Assembly: GCA_963971535.1 (NCBI GenBank)
Contig: OZ020585.1
Location: forward strand, 154,367,371 to 154,431,370
Length of the DNA: 64,000 nt
Direction of reading: 5' to 3'
From: Notolepis coatsorum
Lineage: Eukaryota > Chordata > Actinopteri > Aulopiformes > Paralepididae
Positions within the stretch are counted from its first letter, which is position 1. Every line of letters begins with the position of its first letter. The position numbers and the translations under genes were made by a program. The notes below the pieces were generated by a model. The model was not told the origin of the DNA. It made no database searches and saw nothing but the letters and a program-made list of their open reading frames with translations. Below are positions 11,083-22,507 of this stretch, one piece after another.

Positions 11083-11664
11083 GGGGCTGGTTCTCCATTC
11101 TTTTTCGCTCCTCTCTCACGCATGGCGAAGAGGGGCCTGTTGGGGTGGTCTTTGACCTACTCTGGTGACCTTGTGCTTCCCGTATCGCCAGGCCCGGTCC
11201 GAAGTAATGTTTCGTCGACCCGTAGGCCTGGGTTAACCCTTTTTTGAAAACTGAAACACTTGTACTGCGGTATAGCCGGTGTATACCCGCAGGTGTGTTT
11301 TGGAGTTTTTTCTTGAGGGGTTATAGGAACAACCACCACATTGGGTAACACCAAGGTGGTTGATTCCCTGGTGTGTTGGAGCAGTGTCAACTCCCGGGTT
11401 CACCGTTTGAGGGTGCCCCTGCACGTTCATGACGTCTGCCAATCGTGTCAGCCTTCTCTGCCTCAACCCCTCTGGGTGGGGGTTTTTAAATGGAGGCTTG
11501 GTCATGCAACACCGCCAGCTTCCGCTCCTTCCGCCGGGGCGGCTGTGTTCAGCTGTCCCCTCTGGCGCCTGTCTCGTCCACAGTCTCCAGGCTAGGGTTG
11601 ATAGCCTGTTGCCTGGTTTTTCCCCGGTGCGCTGCCTGCTTCCGTTGGTTAACCTTTTTTGTGT

Positions 11665-11682
11665 GCTTACGGCCATGCTGAC
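11665..11682 (+). repeat. Second, 18-bp 5S 5'-end fragment
   Basis: GCTTACGGCCATGCTGAC repeats the first 18 bases of the 5S-like sequence with one change, about 700 bp downstream. The following sequence does not resemble 5S. It may be a truncated second copy. Confidence 0.5.
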
Positions 11683-12275
11683 TGCCTGTTGCAGGGTCAG
11701 TGTGCCAGGCGGTGTACTATTGGGGGGACAGGGCCCGCTCGGCTGAGGGGCCTTTGTCCGAATACGCTGGCGATGTGGGGGGCGGGGCACTACGTGCCCA
11801 CCTGGTGGGGTCTTGATGCTGGCATCATGGACTTCTCCGGGCCCCCGTTCCAGGGGGTCCAGTCCCTTTGGTGGGTCTGGGTCTTCCTTCGCGCTCCGCT
11901 GCTACGGCCTTGCCACGGGGTTGGGTTTGCCCTTGACCCCGTGATTCTGGGGGCAGTAACGAGGTTGTTTCCTCCGTTCGTTCCCGGGTGGCATGCGGGT
12001 TGTGCGTGTGTGTAGTCGTGGGGTCAAGCCACGGTCTGCTCACCCTGTGCGTTGAGTTGCTTGAGTGCCTATTCGCACGGTCGGGTCCGTCGCCCTCCCG
12101 TGAGGCCACCAATAGGGGGGGTGCCCTCCATTAGGGTGGGTCGGGGGGGCTCGGCCCTCCCTGATCTGATGGCTGTGGGGGGCCTCAGCGGGGTGTATTT
12201 GTCGAGCTTCTAGCTCCCGCTCAGCTCCTATTATGCAACAGACGCAGAGCGGGAGCTAGTGTGATACAGAACGTT

Positions 12276-12560
12276 AGGTTATGACTATAACCAAGTTCTG
12301 TTAACACTAGTGGACGCTCTGCGTCTAGACGCCGCTGCGGCCCTTGATTTTTCATTGTGATGAAATTTGTTGGGAAGGAGATGAGTGTGTGGCACCACCC
12401 CTGCTTATATAGGTAAGCGGATGGGGGTGTGGCCAGATGAATGCTGGCATTTAAAGGTACATTTGTGAAATTATTCAGTGTATATATGCTGAAGCGAGAT
12501 ATATGCAACAGACGCAGAGCGTCCACTAGTGTTAACAGAACTTGGTTATAGTCATAACCT
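12276..12560. mobile_element. 285-bp palindromic-ended derivative of the 5S-bearing element
   Basis: The ends AGGTTATGACTATAACCAAG and their complement form arms of about 50 bp continuing into the GTTCTGTTAACACTAGTGG and CTCTGCGTC block shared with the larger element. The interior is an inverted copy of the first 180 or so bases of that element, including its TATATAA box. AACGTT lies on both sides (12,270-12,275 and 12,561-12,566), consistent with a 6-bp target duplication, although AACGTT is palindromic and also continues the arms. It inserted exactly at the right end of the larger element. Confidence 0.75.
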
Positions 12561-12563
12561 AAC

Positions 12564-13078
12564 GTTTTAAATATCTGATGACTGTAATTGATGTATTCTC
12601 AAAGATGGTATATGTCAGACCGTTAAAAAATAAAACGGGTCTAGTTGTTACAAAGGCATTCGCTAAAGTTTTAGATGAAAGTGGTACACCGGTAAAAATA
12701 CAAACGGATGAAGGCAAAGAATATTTTAATAAACATTTTAAAGAGCTGTTAAAAAAACATAACATCCACCACTTTGCTACCGGAAGCGAATTGAAAGCGA
12801 GCGTTATCGAAAGACTGAACCGCACATTGAAGGACCGGATGTGGAGATTTTTTACAGCTAAAAATAGTTTTTGTTATATTGACATGTTGCCGGATATGGT
12901 TGAGAGCTATAACAATTCGTATCACTCTAGTATTAAAATGAAACCCATAGAGGTTTCTTAAAATAACCTACTACAGGTATTTCAGAACCTGTACGGATCA
13001 TCAGTTCTAACTCCTAAAAAATCACCTAGATTTAAGTTTGATATAGGTACGGTTGTACGTGTCTCTACACAGGAAAAT
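12564..13078 (+). pseudogene. Polinton integrase, fragment 2 (catalytic core)
   Basis: The reading continues the rve core: MTVIDVFSKMVYVRPLKN, then QTDEGKEYFNKHF with the second catalytic Asp, then HHFATGSELKASVIERLNRT with the catalytic Glu in VIERLN, and a conserved NNSYHSSI motif. An in-frame TAA at 12,959-12,961 is followed by open sequence in the same frame (coding for SPRFKFDIGTVVRVST-like residues) to 13,078. There the 14.6-kb transposon interrupts the gene at a GGAAAAT site. The active-site residues seen are conserved, so loss of function comes from the insertions and the stop. Confidence 0.93.
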
Positions 13079-13082
13079 TCGC

Positions 13083-13730
13083 AGAGTAAAATTTACTCAA
13101 ATTGAGTAACATTTTACTCCCAAAAAGAGAGTATTGGCTCCGAATCTAAATAGAGTCAAAATGACTCTTGTCACAGAGTTAAATCTTGTAAAAACAACTC
13201 TAACATCATTTCACTCAACACAGAGTTGTATTTTACTCCGTAGAGTTGTGATCCCATCAATAGAGTTGTATTTGACTCTGTATAAGAGTAGTAATTGCCT
13301 CAATATAGAGTTATAATTCCCTCAATATAGAGATATTTTAACTTATATTTCACTCAATATAGAGTGGTATTTGAATCAATATAGAGTTATATTTCACTCA
13401 ATAGAGTTATATTTCACTCAATATAGAGATATTTTAAGTTATATTTCACTCAATATAGAGATATTTAAAGTTATATTTCACTCAATATAGAGTGGTATTT
13501 TAATCAATATAGAGTTGTAATTCCCTCAATATAGAGTTGTAGTTCACTCAATATAGAATAGATTTCACTCAATATAGAATATCATATTTCACTCAATATA
13601 GAGTGGTATTTTAATCAATATAGAGTTGTAATTCCCTCAATATGGAGTTGTAGTTCACTCAATATAGAATAGATTTCACTCAATATAGAATATCATATTT
13701 CACTCAATATAGAATTAAATAATAATTTAC
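13083..13730. repeat. Minisatellite of CACTCAATATAGAG units
   Basis: Left subterminal region with irregular tandem repeats of about 20-30 bp whose core is TTCACTCAATATAGAGTTGTA, with longer reiterated blocks near 13,500-13,710. The same GAGT/ACTC motif is present in the transposon termini, so these may be subterminal transposase-binding repeats. That function is inferred. Confidence 0.8.
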
Positions 13731-13820
13731 TCTGGAATAATACATTTAAAATAAACGGGGTCAAAGCAGAAATCAGTATTTAACAATGCACTTTTATTTG
13801 CAACAGGCATATCCTTTGGG

Positions 13821-14330
13821 ATGCAAACAGTTTTACAACAGCGTGTGAACAAGAATCATGACTTCAAGGGGCGATCGATAGAAAAAAAGGTCATTAATAA
13901 AATAAGATTTATCAATAAGCTTGTGCAATCTTTGTCTTCAGTTGCCAAGAAATTAGAAATTCCTAGTACCTTGGACTTAAAGGTCTATGATGACTTAAAA
14001 CACTGAAGTCGACAAGGAGGCGTTTCAGTTAAATAAACCAGACATGGGTGTGTTGGAGATTTGTTCACCCCAAGTTGCTTATTAACATGGAGCCTAGCCT
14101 CATCCAAAATGTCACACAGGTACTGTATATGTTTGTACTTTGAAATGATCTTTGTTTCTATACGCCCAATGTAATGTAATATAGTAAAAAAAAAAAAAAA
14201 ACGCGTCTGGGGAAGAACTTGCTTGGTGTGGATCCTTCCTAATCTAATGTGATCTTTTTACATTACACTTGTCACAAACATTCCTCTCTTGCTAATCACA
14301 CTTGGTATATGTCTACGTGATTGTTAGATT
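13821..14330 (+). pseudogene. Inverted partial copy of the PB1-like first exon and following intron
   Basis: The frame at 13,821-14,006 contains EIPSTLDLKVYDD, matching the exon at 24,149-24,301 on the opposite strand. Downstream sequence (GTCACACAGGTACTGTATAT, AATGATCTTTGTTT, GGATCCTTCCTAATCTAATG) matches 23,640-23,790 inverted. It carries a premature TGA after YDDLKH and small indels. It is therefore a degraded inverted duplicate of the gene's 5' end located near the opposite end of the same transposon. Confidence 0.8.
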
Positions 14331-14371
14331 CAGTGAGCCCCTCTGCAAACAACTCCATTATATACAAAAAT

Positions 14372-14995
14372 CACCATGACTTCAAGGCTTCATGGGGAGA
14401 GTAATCGATAGAAAAAAGGTCATAAATAAAAGACAATTACATTTTGGCCTCTGTAAAGTGACAGCAGCATCTGCACCCTTTTAAAAAGGGATAGCTCACC
14501 CAAAAAAAGAAATCTATCAATTACACACCCCATGAATCCTTGAATTCATGGAGATTTGTTTGTTTGTCGCATTCCTGAGCCAATAATTCAAGCCAGTCAT
14601 CAAATTATTGGCTCAGGAATGCAACAAAAAGAAATCACCATGACTTCAATTAAGGCTTCATGGGGAGAGTAATCGATAGAAAAAAGGTCATAAATAAAAG
14701 ACAATTACATTTTGGCCTCTGTAAAGTGACAGCAGCATCTGCACCCTTTTAAAAAGGGATAGCTCACCCAAAAAAAGAAATCTATCAATTACACACCCCA
14801 TGAATCCTTGAATTCATGGAGATTTGTTTGTTTGTCGCATTCCTGAGCCAATAATTCAAGCCAGTCATCAAATTATTGGCTCAGGAATGCAACAAAAAGA
14901 AATCACCATGACTTCAATTAAGGCTTCATGGGGAGAGTAATCGATCAATTACATTTTGGCCTCTATAAAGTGACAGCAGCATCTGTTCACCCCAA
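14372..14995. repeat. Tandem duplication, unit about 265 bp, each with an internal hairpin
   Basis: Two full units and a partial third begin with CACCATGACTTCAA at about 14,372, 14,636 and 14,900. Each unit contains a hairpin whose arms are CATTCCTGAGCCAATAATT and AATTATTGGCTCAGGAATG. The copies are nearly identical, so the duplication is recent. Confidence 0.9.
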
Positions 14996-15076
14996 AGATA
15001 TAAAAGAAAACTAATAGTGTTCATCCCCAGTGCAATAGTTCAAGAGCTTAGTGATTTTCTCTTTTCCTTTTTTAAA

Positions 15077-18000
15077 TCACAGGAAACAGTATGGAACAAT
15101 AAATGAGCTTGAATCGTCATCACTGTATGACATCTGTATATCGAATGCTTTGTAAAACAAAAGCTCTTTGACATCAACTACATGAGGTCCATCTGTAGTA
15201 CACAGAACTTTAAATGCATAAAAATTGTCATCCAGAGACACGGTTTGTAGTGCAAATGTAAACAACAGTAACCTCTCATCTTTAAGAACAACACGGTGGA
15301 TTTTGTGAAAAACTGGAACCTCACTAAGAACTTTAAGACAAACAACTAAACCTGGACAATACATATTTCCATGGTGTTTGGCCCATCTAACATTTAACAC
15401 CTTGGTGTCACTTGGTACCTGAAGAGTCTCCGCTATCTCACAGCCTCTGTCCATCACATTTAATGCTACCATTTTACTTGGACCAAGCACCAGTCTGTTG
15501 GGATCAAATGTCTGCCAATTGTATGCTACTTGACTTTGGTGTTTCTTTGCCAATGTTTTAGTTATATTTTTTAAGCTTTTTAGTTGTTTTTTAAAGAAAT
15601 TATGCTTCGCTTCATAGCGCATGCACCAGACATGCAAAAGTGGTCCAATTTTACGAATACATGTAGGATAGTGCACCATAAAATGATGCTTTGGTAGTAG
15701 CCTCCTGTTGGGAAACAAATGCTTGAATAACCCGTGGTGCTCTGCAATCAAGTGTTTTAAATAAATAGTAATGCCAGTTGATAACCTGGGAGAAAATACA
15801 ATATCTGCTATTTGAAGCAACAGCAGAAGCAAATACCAGTGTTGATCATTTGGACAAACCAAGTCTCCAAAGATAAGTGGTAGATTGCGAAGTAAACACC
15901 AAGATTGGATTGCATTTAACCCCAAGTCATTTGAGGTCTCTACTAACTTCAATGCAGGTGGCTTGTTGTTTTGTTCCAGGTAACCATAGTTAAAGCTCTT
16001 AATTCTCAAGTCTATTTCCTTTGATGTTGTGTAGTTTTTAATCAAGTGTAGTATTAGCAGTTTCATTTCATATTGTGCCACGCCCTCCAAGATATCATGC
16101 ATAATATCGACAGAGAAATTGTCACATGTATTGAAGTACTGCAAGGAATTTAGAATGCAAGAACGTTTAACTCCCATCACATAGGGAAGACCAATAGTTG
16201 TCTCCATTCTTTGGCAGTGTTCTGCATGAAGTGCTCGAGTTCGCATAACTATCTTGGGTGAATCTTCTTTGAATTCTGTCTGAAAGTCCTCTTTCTCAGC
16301 AAGACAAAAGCGGCAACAATATCTGGCACTGAATGATTCTACGAAACCAAACAAACCGTGAATACCAAGGTTGTCACCTGTAACTTGGACAATAGTTCCA
16401 TACACTGGCTGATCATACAATGGGACCTTAATTCCATCCTTCTCCAGTATTTTAATATCTTCCACAAGTGGAGCAAGTATTTTAGAAAAGCCATGTGTTT
16501 TAATGTCTTGGGCATGGAATAAAGCGACCAAATGAATATTAAGCAGAATTGAGTTGTACTTTGGAGAAATATTACGCAAGGTGAAATAGATTGCTCCTAA
16601 TTTATGTATTCCCTTTTTACTCCCCAACGGATTCGCGCATTCAAAATCATCATAGAAAAGCTGCACCTGAATTGCATGCTTCTGTTTTGAAAATAGAGGA
16701 TGACTCTTGAAAAACTCTCCATCACACAAGTCATTAAGAAGATCTTCTCTTAAACTGGAATCACTCTGCATCATCTCTTCTATATTAGGGTGTTTGTAAA
16801 TAAAGTCTAATGTTTTCAAAATTGGGATATAAACACATTTATCAGTAACAACAGCCTGATCATAAGTTCCAGTAGTCCGATTGTGCAGGGTATCAAATCT
16901 TGTACCAAGGACATATTCAACTGGGTCTACCCTTCCCCACTTCTCTGTAAAATATTGCCTTCTCTTAGTTTCAGAATTTAAGATACAAAAGGGATTTTCA
17001 ATTTCTTCAAAACACTGATCAATTTTACACTCAACCTCACTTTTGATAGGTTCCTGTAAAGATAGACACTGCTTCACATATTGTTTTGCTTGATTATGGA
17101 TATCATCAACAATCACTTCCATTGAAGTTACCAAAGAGTTGATTATTGTTTCACCTACACCTGCCACTTTAAGGGGAGACACTGCAGGTGAATAGGGTAA
17201 ACAAATTAACTAATAGATATCACAATGAAACTTCCCCAGTTGATTACTTATATTAAGACAAGACTTTTTTGTATTACAAGTTTTCTGAAATTGTATGTTT
17301 AAATATGCAAATGAGGCATGATCTACTTAAATATGCACTAATTTGCATATAATTCCAGGACAGAAATCTGAACATTGGATAAAGCCATTTTCAAAATTAT
17401 AGTTTCATTTTGTTTACATATTAGAGCCAAAGGTTATTACAGAGGGGATTTTGGATATCTCTTTTTATCACTCCATAAATCAGAAAATACTCCATTCAGT
17501 CCATTTTTATGGTAAAATTCCATATTTCGCCATGTTTTTAGGAATGAAATGTGATATAAATCAGGGTATGAATGCGATATCAACAAACCCTTCTGTAAAT
17601 ACCTTCAGAACATAGATATGAATAGAACTGGAAGGTTTGGTGTATGTGAGTGCTACTGAAGTGGAGATTTCTGGCTCAGAGTATGAGGAAAAACTCTTAA
17701 AACTCATTTTTGGGAAAACGCCTTCAAAGTTCTGTATTGTAAAATGCCATACTTTTTTTTAAACAGATATTTACAAACACAATACCTAATCAAACCATTA
17801 GTAATAGACAACCTAAACACATGCCTGATAACTGAATAATAATAATAATAATGATGTTATTGAACTGAACAGAACTACACACAGGCTACAAACAGTGTAG
17901 TACAGTGTAGTACCCCCTAATAGGCAAAACATATTTGAATAGATATCACTATGAAACTTTCCCAATTTGTTATGTACATATAAACTAAGAAAAAATATAT

Positions 18001-18590
18001 TGCAAGTTTTCTGAAATGTATGTTTATATATGCAAATGAGGCACTTCCCCATTAAATATGTGCACATTTATGGATGCAATAAGGCAAAATGATGTAAAAT
18101 AAACAACTAAATGTGTGATATTGACGTTTTATTGTCACTAGTTTCATAGAAGACATGTTTAGGAAGCAAAATATAACAAAATCTCAAAATCAACAAAAAA
18201 AGTATATTTGACTATTTACCTGCAGTGTCTCGCCTTAAGTTCAGCTACTGTTGCAGCACAGCTGTCTACAAGACTATTATTAAGAAGGACTGGAAGGACT
18301 GGGTCAGAAGGGGCACTGCCTGATGGAAAGTCATCAACATAACTTTCAGCTAAATGTTCAGCTGTAGAGCGGCCTTCACCAGGATCATCACATGGTTGAT
18401 GACGTGCTTTAAGATGCTTTCGAAACCCAGAAAAAGTGCAAAAGACATGTAAACAACCAGGCTGACCACATTTAAGACGAAGTGTCCTTCCTGAACAAAG
18501 TCCGTGGATCATCCTCAAGTGCCTCATCAGTGAATTGGCATTTGCCTGAGAGTTTTTGCAAATTAAACACAACATCTTATCAAAAAACAC
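15077..18590 (-). pseudogene. Tnp2/CACTA-like transposase with C2H2 zinc finger, split by a TTAA element
   Basis: Two open segments on the minus strand, 18,590-18,239 and 17,172-15,077, are separated by a 1,062-bp TTAA-type insertion. Both sides read in the same frame across the duplicated TTAA. The upstream part carries a C2H2-type zinc finger (CLICKNSQANANSLMRHLR and CGQPGCLHVFCTFSGFRKHL). The long part has features I associate with Tnp2-type transposases: YDDFECANPLGSKKG (about residue 178 of the long part), VTGDNLGIHGLFGF (270), a CCRFC cluster (289-293), DIMHDILEGVAQYE, and a C-terminal HHFMVHYPTCIRKIGPLLH with WCMRYEAKHNFFK. Apart from the insertion no stop is seen, so the copy died mainly through that event. 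It lies 150 bp downstream of the PB1/SAMD3-like gene on the same strand. Confidence 0.85.
17173..18234 (+). mobile_element. 1,062-bp TTAA-type non-autonomous transposon (copy 1)
   Basis: TTAA is duplicated at 17,169-17,172 and 18,235-18,238. Terminal repeats are GGGGAGACACTGCAGG on the left and, inverted, CCTGCAGTGTCTCGCC on the right. It has no coding capacity. The ends and the TTAA target fit piggyBac- or Kolobok-type elements; I cannot choose between them. An inverted second copy at 45,272-46,291 interrupts the Polinton polymerase. Confidence 0.92.
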
Positions 18591-18735
18591 TGGAGCATCA
18601 GAGGCATCAAGATAAAATATCTTCTCAGTATCAAAAGTCTGTGCAGCATCAGAGGCCTCAAGATAAAATATCTTCTCAGTATCAAAAGTCTGTGCATCAG
18701 AGGCCCCAAGATAAAATATCCTCTCAGTATAAAAA
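18590..18735. repeat. Three-unit minisatellite between transposon genes
   Basis: About three units of 55-57 bp containing GCATCAGAGGC and AAGATAAAATATCTTCTCAG lie between the 3' end of the PB1/SAMD3-like gene and the first ATG of the transposase gene. Confidence 0.85.
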
Positions 18736-18849
18736 CGAAATCAGTGCAGCATCCGAGCCCTCATCTCTTTAACCCTGGGGTTGACATTAGTGGTAGCAGC
18801 ATCGATCTTGTAAACGGCGGTTTGCAAGAAGTTGTACATATTGGCCAGA

Positions 18850-19150
18850 TCCCGGTTGATTTGATTTGATTTTGATTTGAAGTCTTTATTTCGAACATGC
18901 AATGAATACAACAAACAATAACAAAAAAGAAAAACAACTCAATCTGCATGTTCGAAAAGGAGTAGGAAGAAGTATACACTTATTTAATCCTACCCCTTTT
19001 CCACTACTCAAATGAGTGTACTATTTTAAACATAAAAAAGAAAAAAAAAGAAAAAAAAAAAATATATATATATATATATGCAAAACAAAAAACAAAAACT
19101 ATATATGTATAAAATAAAATAAAATAGAAAACAAAATAAAAATGTAAACC
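18850..19150. mobile_element. Fish non-LTR-like repeat fragment in an intron
   Basis: The sequence around GAAGTCTTTATTTCGAAC and GGAGTAGGAAGAAGTATA resembles the 3' end of a common fish retroposon, followed by A/T-rich simple sequence. It abuts the last exon of the PB1/SAMD3-like gene and may have removed its acceptor. The family name is not assigned. Confidence 0.5.
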
Positions 19151-19455
19151 ATGAGGTACCAAAGACAAAATGAGCTTTGAAAAGCTCATCAAAAGAGGCA
19201 AGAGAGTCTGGTGACTTACAAGGGATTGCATGTTTGTCAATCACAATGAAGTACTTGTGAATCACACTCCTCTGGGTCCCCACAGCAAGCAGATAGGGTT
19301 GAAGGCTCTCCGTGATGCTGTCCAGATGCCCCTGGATACTGGTCCCAGTCTGTGACAAGAGAACTTCATTAGTCTTGCTATTAAAATTAGTCACGGTTTG
19401 CAAACAGTGGTCTTTGCATGATTTCAATCATGCAGGTCAATATTAGGGACAGAAC

Positions 19456-20168
19456 TAGGGATGCACGATAATTATCAGGCCGATATCAGCAATTATGACG
19501 TCATCCCGATAAAAGTATTGATAGCTCTGATAATAAAAAAAAAATATATATTTTTTCTTTTCTTTTTTCTTTTCATGTCAACGTTCACACGCACAATATA
19601 TGCTTATTTAGGATTTGACTTGATTCAACAACAAAGCAGTCGGGGCAATGGCAAGCCAAAAACGGTCGAAAATGTGGTTATTTGAAGTTTGGATTTTTTT
19701 CTTCTCACAACTGAGGTAGGTAGATTACATTTTTAGAGACTAAAGTACCGAAAAAGGTACCGTTGGGTACCGGTATCGATTCATAGGTACCGGTACCGTA
19801 TCGGTTCAAATGTGAACAGCATCCCTACTGACAAAGCACAATACCTGTTGGTTTTTAGTTGTTCAGGGAAACACATTGTTAATGACATTGACGGATTGTG
19901 AATTTTGTGATCGACTCAAATTATATTTATTTGGAAAAATAAATATAGTCACTTTATTTGAAGAGTCAAAACTGTTCTCTTGGCTTTATTTTGTTCATAT
20001 AGTAACGCTCATGTCATGATACATCTGGTTAGGTCAAAACTACAGGAATATACATAAAAAAATAAATAATTATAATACAATAAATATATATATCGGTTAT
20101 CGGTATCGACCTTGAGGAGCAGAAAGTTATCGATATCGGGGTCAACAAATCAATATCGTGCACCCCTA
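19456..20168. mobile_element. hAT-type non-autonomous element, 713 bp
   Basis: The 8-bp duplication GACAGAAC (19,448-19,455 and 20,169-20,176) flanks TIRs TAGGGATGCACGATA and TATCGTGCACCCCTA. The body is rich in CGATATCGG-type motifs. It has no transposase. Confidence 0.95.
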
Positions 20169-20210
20169 GACAGAACAGTGATCCTTCTTATACTTTAATT
20201 TAACTGTAAC

Positions 20211-20504
20211 TAGGGATGCTCGATATTGGCTTTTTTACCGATATACCGATATTGTCCAACTCTTAATTTCCAATACCGATATCAACCGATACCGATATAT
20301 GCAGGGTTTCCCCCCCAAAAAACTGAATAATTTCAGGTAATTAACATTACATATGTCTTGTGGAATTAACATAACATTATGCATACTTTTGACAATAAAT
20401 AAAATCAGAATTTGTTCTTACTTGCCTGGGTAAATAAAGGTTGGTTATAGAAATGTAAAAAAAAAAAAAAATTTTAATGCCAATATCGGCCGATAATATA
20501 GGCA
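20211..20504. mobile_element. hAT-type MITE, 294 bp
   Basis: The 8-bp duplication ACTGTAAC (20,203-20,210 and 20,505-20,512) flanks ends TAGGGATGCTCGATATTGG and CCAATATCGGCCGATAATATA. It is related to the element at 19,456 and to the inverted fragment at 22,300-22,507. Confidence 0.92.
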
Positions 20505-21008
20505 ACTGTAACCTTACCTTTATGAACTTCACAAGGGAGTCAATGGCTTGTCTAGCTGAGAGCTTTCCCGGTCTCTTGTCGCGGCCCTGAGGTGATGGTG
20601 GCATGAGGTGGACAAGGAGCAAGAGGGAGGACATCTCACTGTCCCATCCTGAAAATACAAAAAATTAAATAAAAAAAATCAGAAATACATTTGACTAAAA
20701 GCTGTGTTTCCATTTGTTTAAAAAACAATTCACCCTTCCATTATTATATTCCTTTAATTCAAGCATACCATTGTTCAGTTCTATTGTGTCTGTTGTGGAT
20801 TCAGCATTCTGAAGCAGGTCTTGAAGGTCGCCGGTCTGGGTGAGGCCACGGCTTTGTTCAAGGACTTTCTGCCTGCAGAAAGTAGGCCACTTCTCCAGGA
20901 ACTTTGCAGAGATGTCATCACCAAACATCAGACTGAAATCCTGCTCAATCTGCAGACAAGATGGAATAAAACATTGTTGAAATTTTTTTGTCATACATTG
21001 TTAAATAG

Positions 21009-21380
21009 TAGGGCTGACCCCTATTAATCGATTAGTCGACTAATCGGTCGAAAGGGGCCGTAGTCGACTGGCCAACCTCTTAGTCGAATATAATATTATA
21101 AAAAAAATAAAAAAAAAAAAAAAAAGTATAATTTTTTTCAAAAGAAAAGAGGCATAGAAGCGTGGCTAACGCTAATAGCAGGCATACCAGAGGCTAACTG
21201 CCTACGAAAACAGGCACAGAGGCACTGAAAGAGGATTTCACCCGTCTAATGAACACACTATACTAGACAAATATCAAGATGTATCCATCAGTGGACCAAT
21301 TGCATGCTTTTGCAGAGGACAAGAAGCCTTCAGTCGACTCCTTCAGACATTAAGCACCCCCCACAGCCCAAATGGAATGA

Positions 21381-21412
<32 letters not shown>

Positions 21413-21458
21413 GACAATCCTAGTCGACCATCCAAATCCTTAGTCAGGGACAGCCCTA
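21009..21458. mobile_element. hAT-type MITE, 450 bp
   Basis: The 8-bp duplication TTAAATAG (21,001-21,008 and 21,459-21,466) flanks TIRs TAGGGCTGACCCC and GGGACAGCCCTA. The interior has TAGTCGACTAATCGG motifs and two A/T homopolymers. Confidence 0.93.
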
Positions 21459-22299
21459 TTAAATAGGTTCACCCTATGACCAGGGATGTGTATTCTAAAT
21501 TGTTTAAAAAGGTCATTTTTAATTTCAGTTAGACTTTAATGCAAGCCACATACCATTCCTGTGATGTCTAGGAATCGTGGAAAGGTGGTGAATATTTCAG
21601 AGGACTTAATTGGGTCATGCACCATTTCTTGGCGATGGGTGAAGGTCTGTTTCATCTTCTCCTTGATGATTTCTTCATCAGTTGTATGCTTCATCAGTGC
21701 ACTGGCCTCACGACACTGGGTGTCTGTGGTTAGCTGGTTTTCCTCACAGAAGGGGGCTCTGTCGCCAGAATTTGGACCACCTGTAACAGTGTAGAAACCA
21801 CACATACTGCTGCAATACTTTCCAGTGATATGCATTTACTATAATGATCCATCTTCACAGTTGCTAGATAAACAGTGGACTGGGACAATCAAAATTACAT
21901 ACCGATCAGTGGCTGAACATTACGGCTCTTCTTTTGTCCCTCTGATGCTACTTTTTGAAGTGATTTCACCCTCCATGCCAGAAACCCACTCCCATCTACT
22001 GGATTGTAATACTGCTCCTAAAACACAAGAAGTAAAGAGAAAAAAAAAGTGTTATTTGGTTTAAATGGGCATGTGTAAATGTGTTTATTTCTCTCCTTAA
22101 AACTTAACACATGCCTTCTCTGAAGAATTGCTAAAATCAAGGTCAACAGGTAGGACATCTGTGGTTCTGAAAATGTGGTCAGGATACAGAAATGTTAACA
22201 AATATTTAGTTGAAATCGTACTCCGTACAGCCCTATTTTAAGCAATTCCAGAGAAGTGCGGAGTAAAGGGGTTGGTGTTTTATGTACCATGCATGTGAT

Positions 22300-22507
22300 T
22301 GGATAATGTTATGCATAATGTTGTGTTAATTCCACGACAAGAGATATGTAGCCTAATGTTAATTACCTGAAATTATTCCTTTTGGGGGGGGGGGGGGGAG
22401 AAACCCTGCATATATCGGTATCGGTTGATATCGGTATTGGAAATTAAAGAGTTGGACAATATCGGTATATCGGATATCGGTAAAAAAAAGCCAATATCGA
22501 ACATCCC
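22300..22507 (-). mobile_element. Truncated hAT-type MITE, inverted relative of 20,211-20,504
   Basis: GCCAATATCGAACATCCCTA at the right end and the CCTGAAATTATTCC and GTGTTAATTCCACGAC blocks match 20,220-20,380 inverted. A G-run of about 15 marks the centre. The left end is not clear. Confidence 0.8.

Larger units (their letters stand above)
7163..12272. mobile_element. 5.1-kb TIR element carrying a 5S rRNA-like sequence
   Basis: The ends are inverted copies: GTTCTGTATCACACTAGC at 7,163 and its complement finishing at 12,272. The terminal inverted repeat is about 38 bp (through CTCTGCGTCTGTTGCATA). It splits the integrase catalytic core. A TATATAA box at 7,294-7,300 suggests a promoter. The interior is moderately AT-rich up to about 9,700, then GC-rich, with a nearly complete 5S rRNA-like sequence (10,963-11,082). 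No transposase, reverse transcriptase or other recognisable protein was found; the longest open frames (about 200 codons, 10,651-11,247) are low-complexity shadows of GC-rich sequence. It is therefore probably non-autonomous. No clear target duplication can be read because a derivative element landed at its right end. Confidence 0.75.

Noticed and set aside
10467-12112. Overlapping 100-200 codon frames on both strands in the GC-rich half of the 5S-bearing element
   Set aside because: GC-rich DNA gives long chance frames. None shows a domain, and frames overlap on both strands, including across the 5S-like sequence.
13083-13730. Possible CRISPR-like array
   Set aside because: Repeat lengths and spacing are irregular, spacers are themselves repeats, and the context is a eukaryotic transposon.
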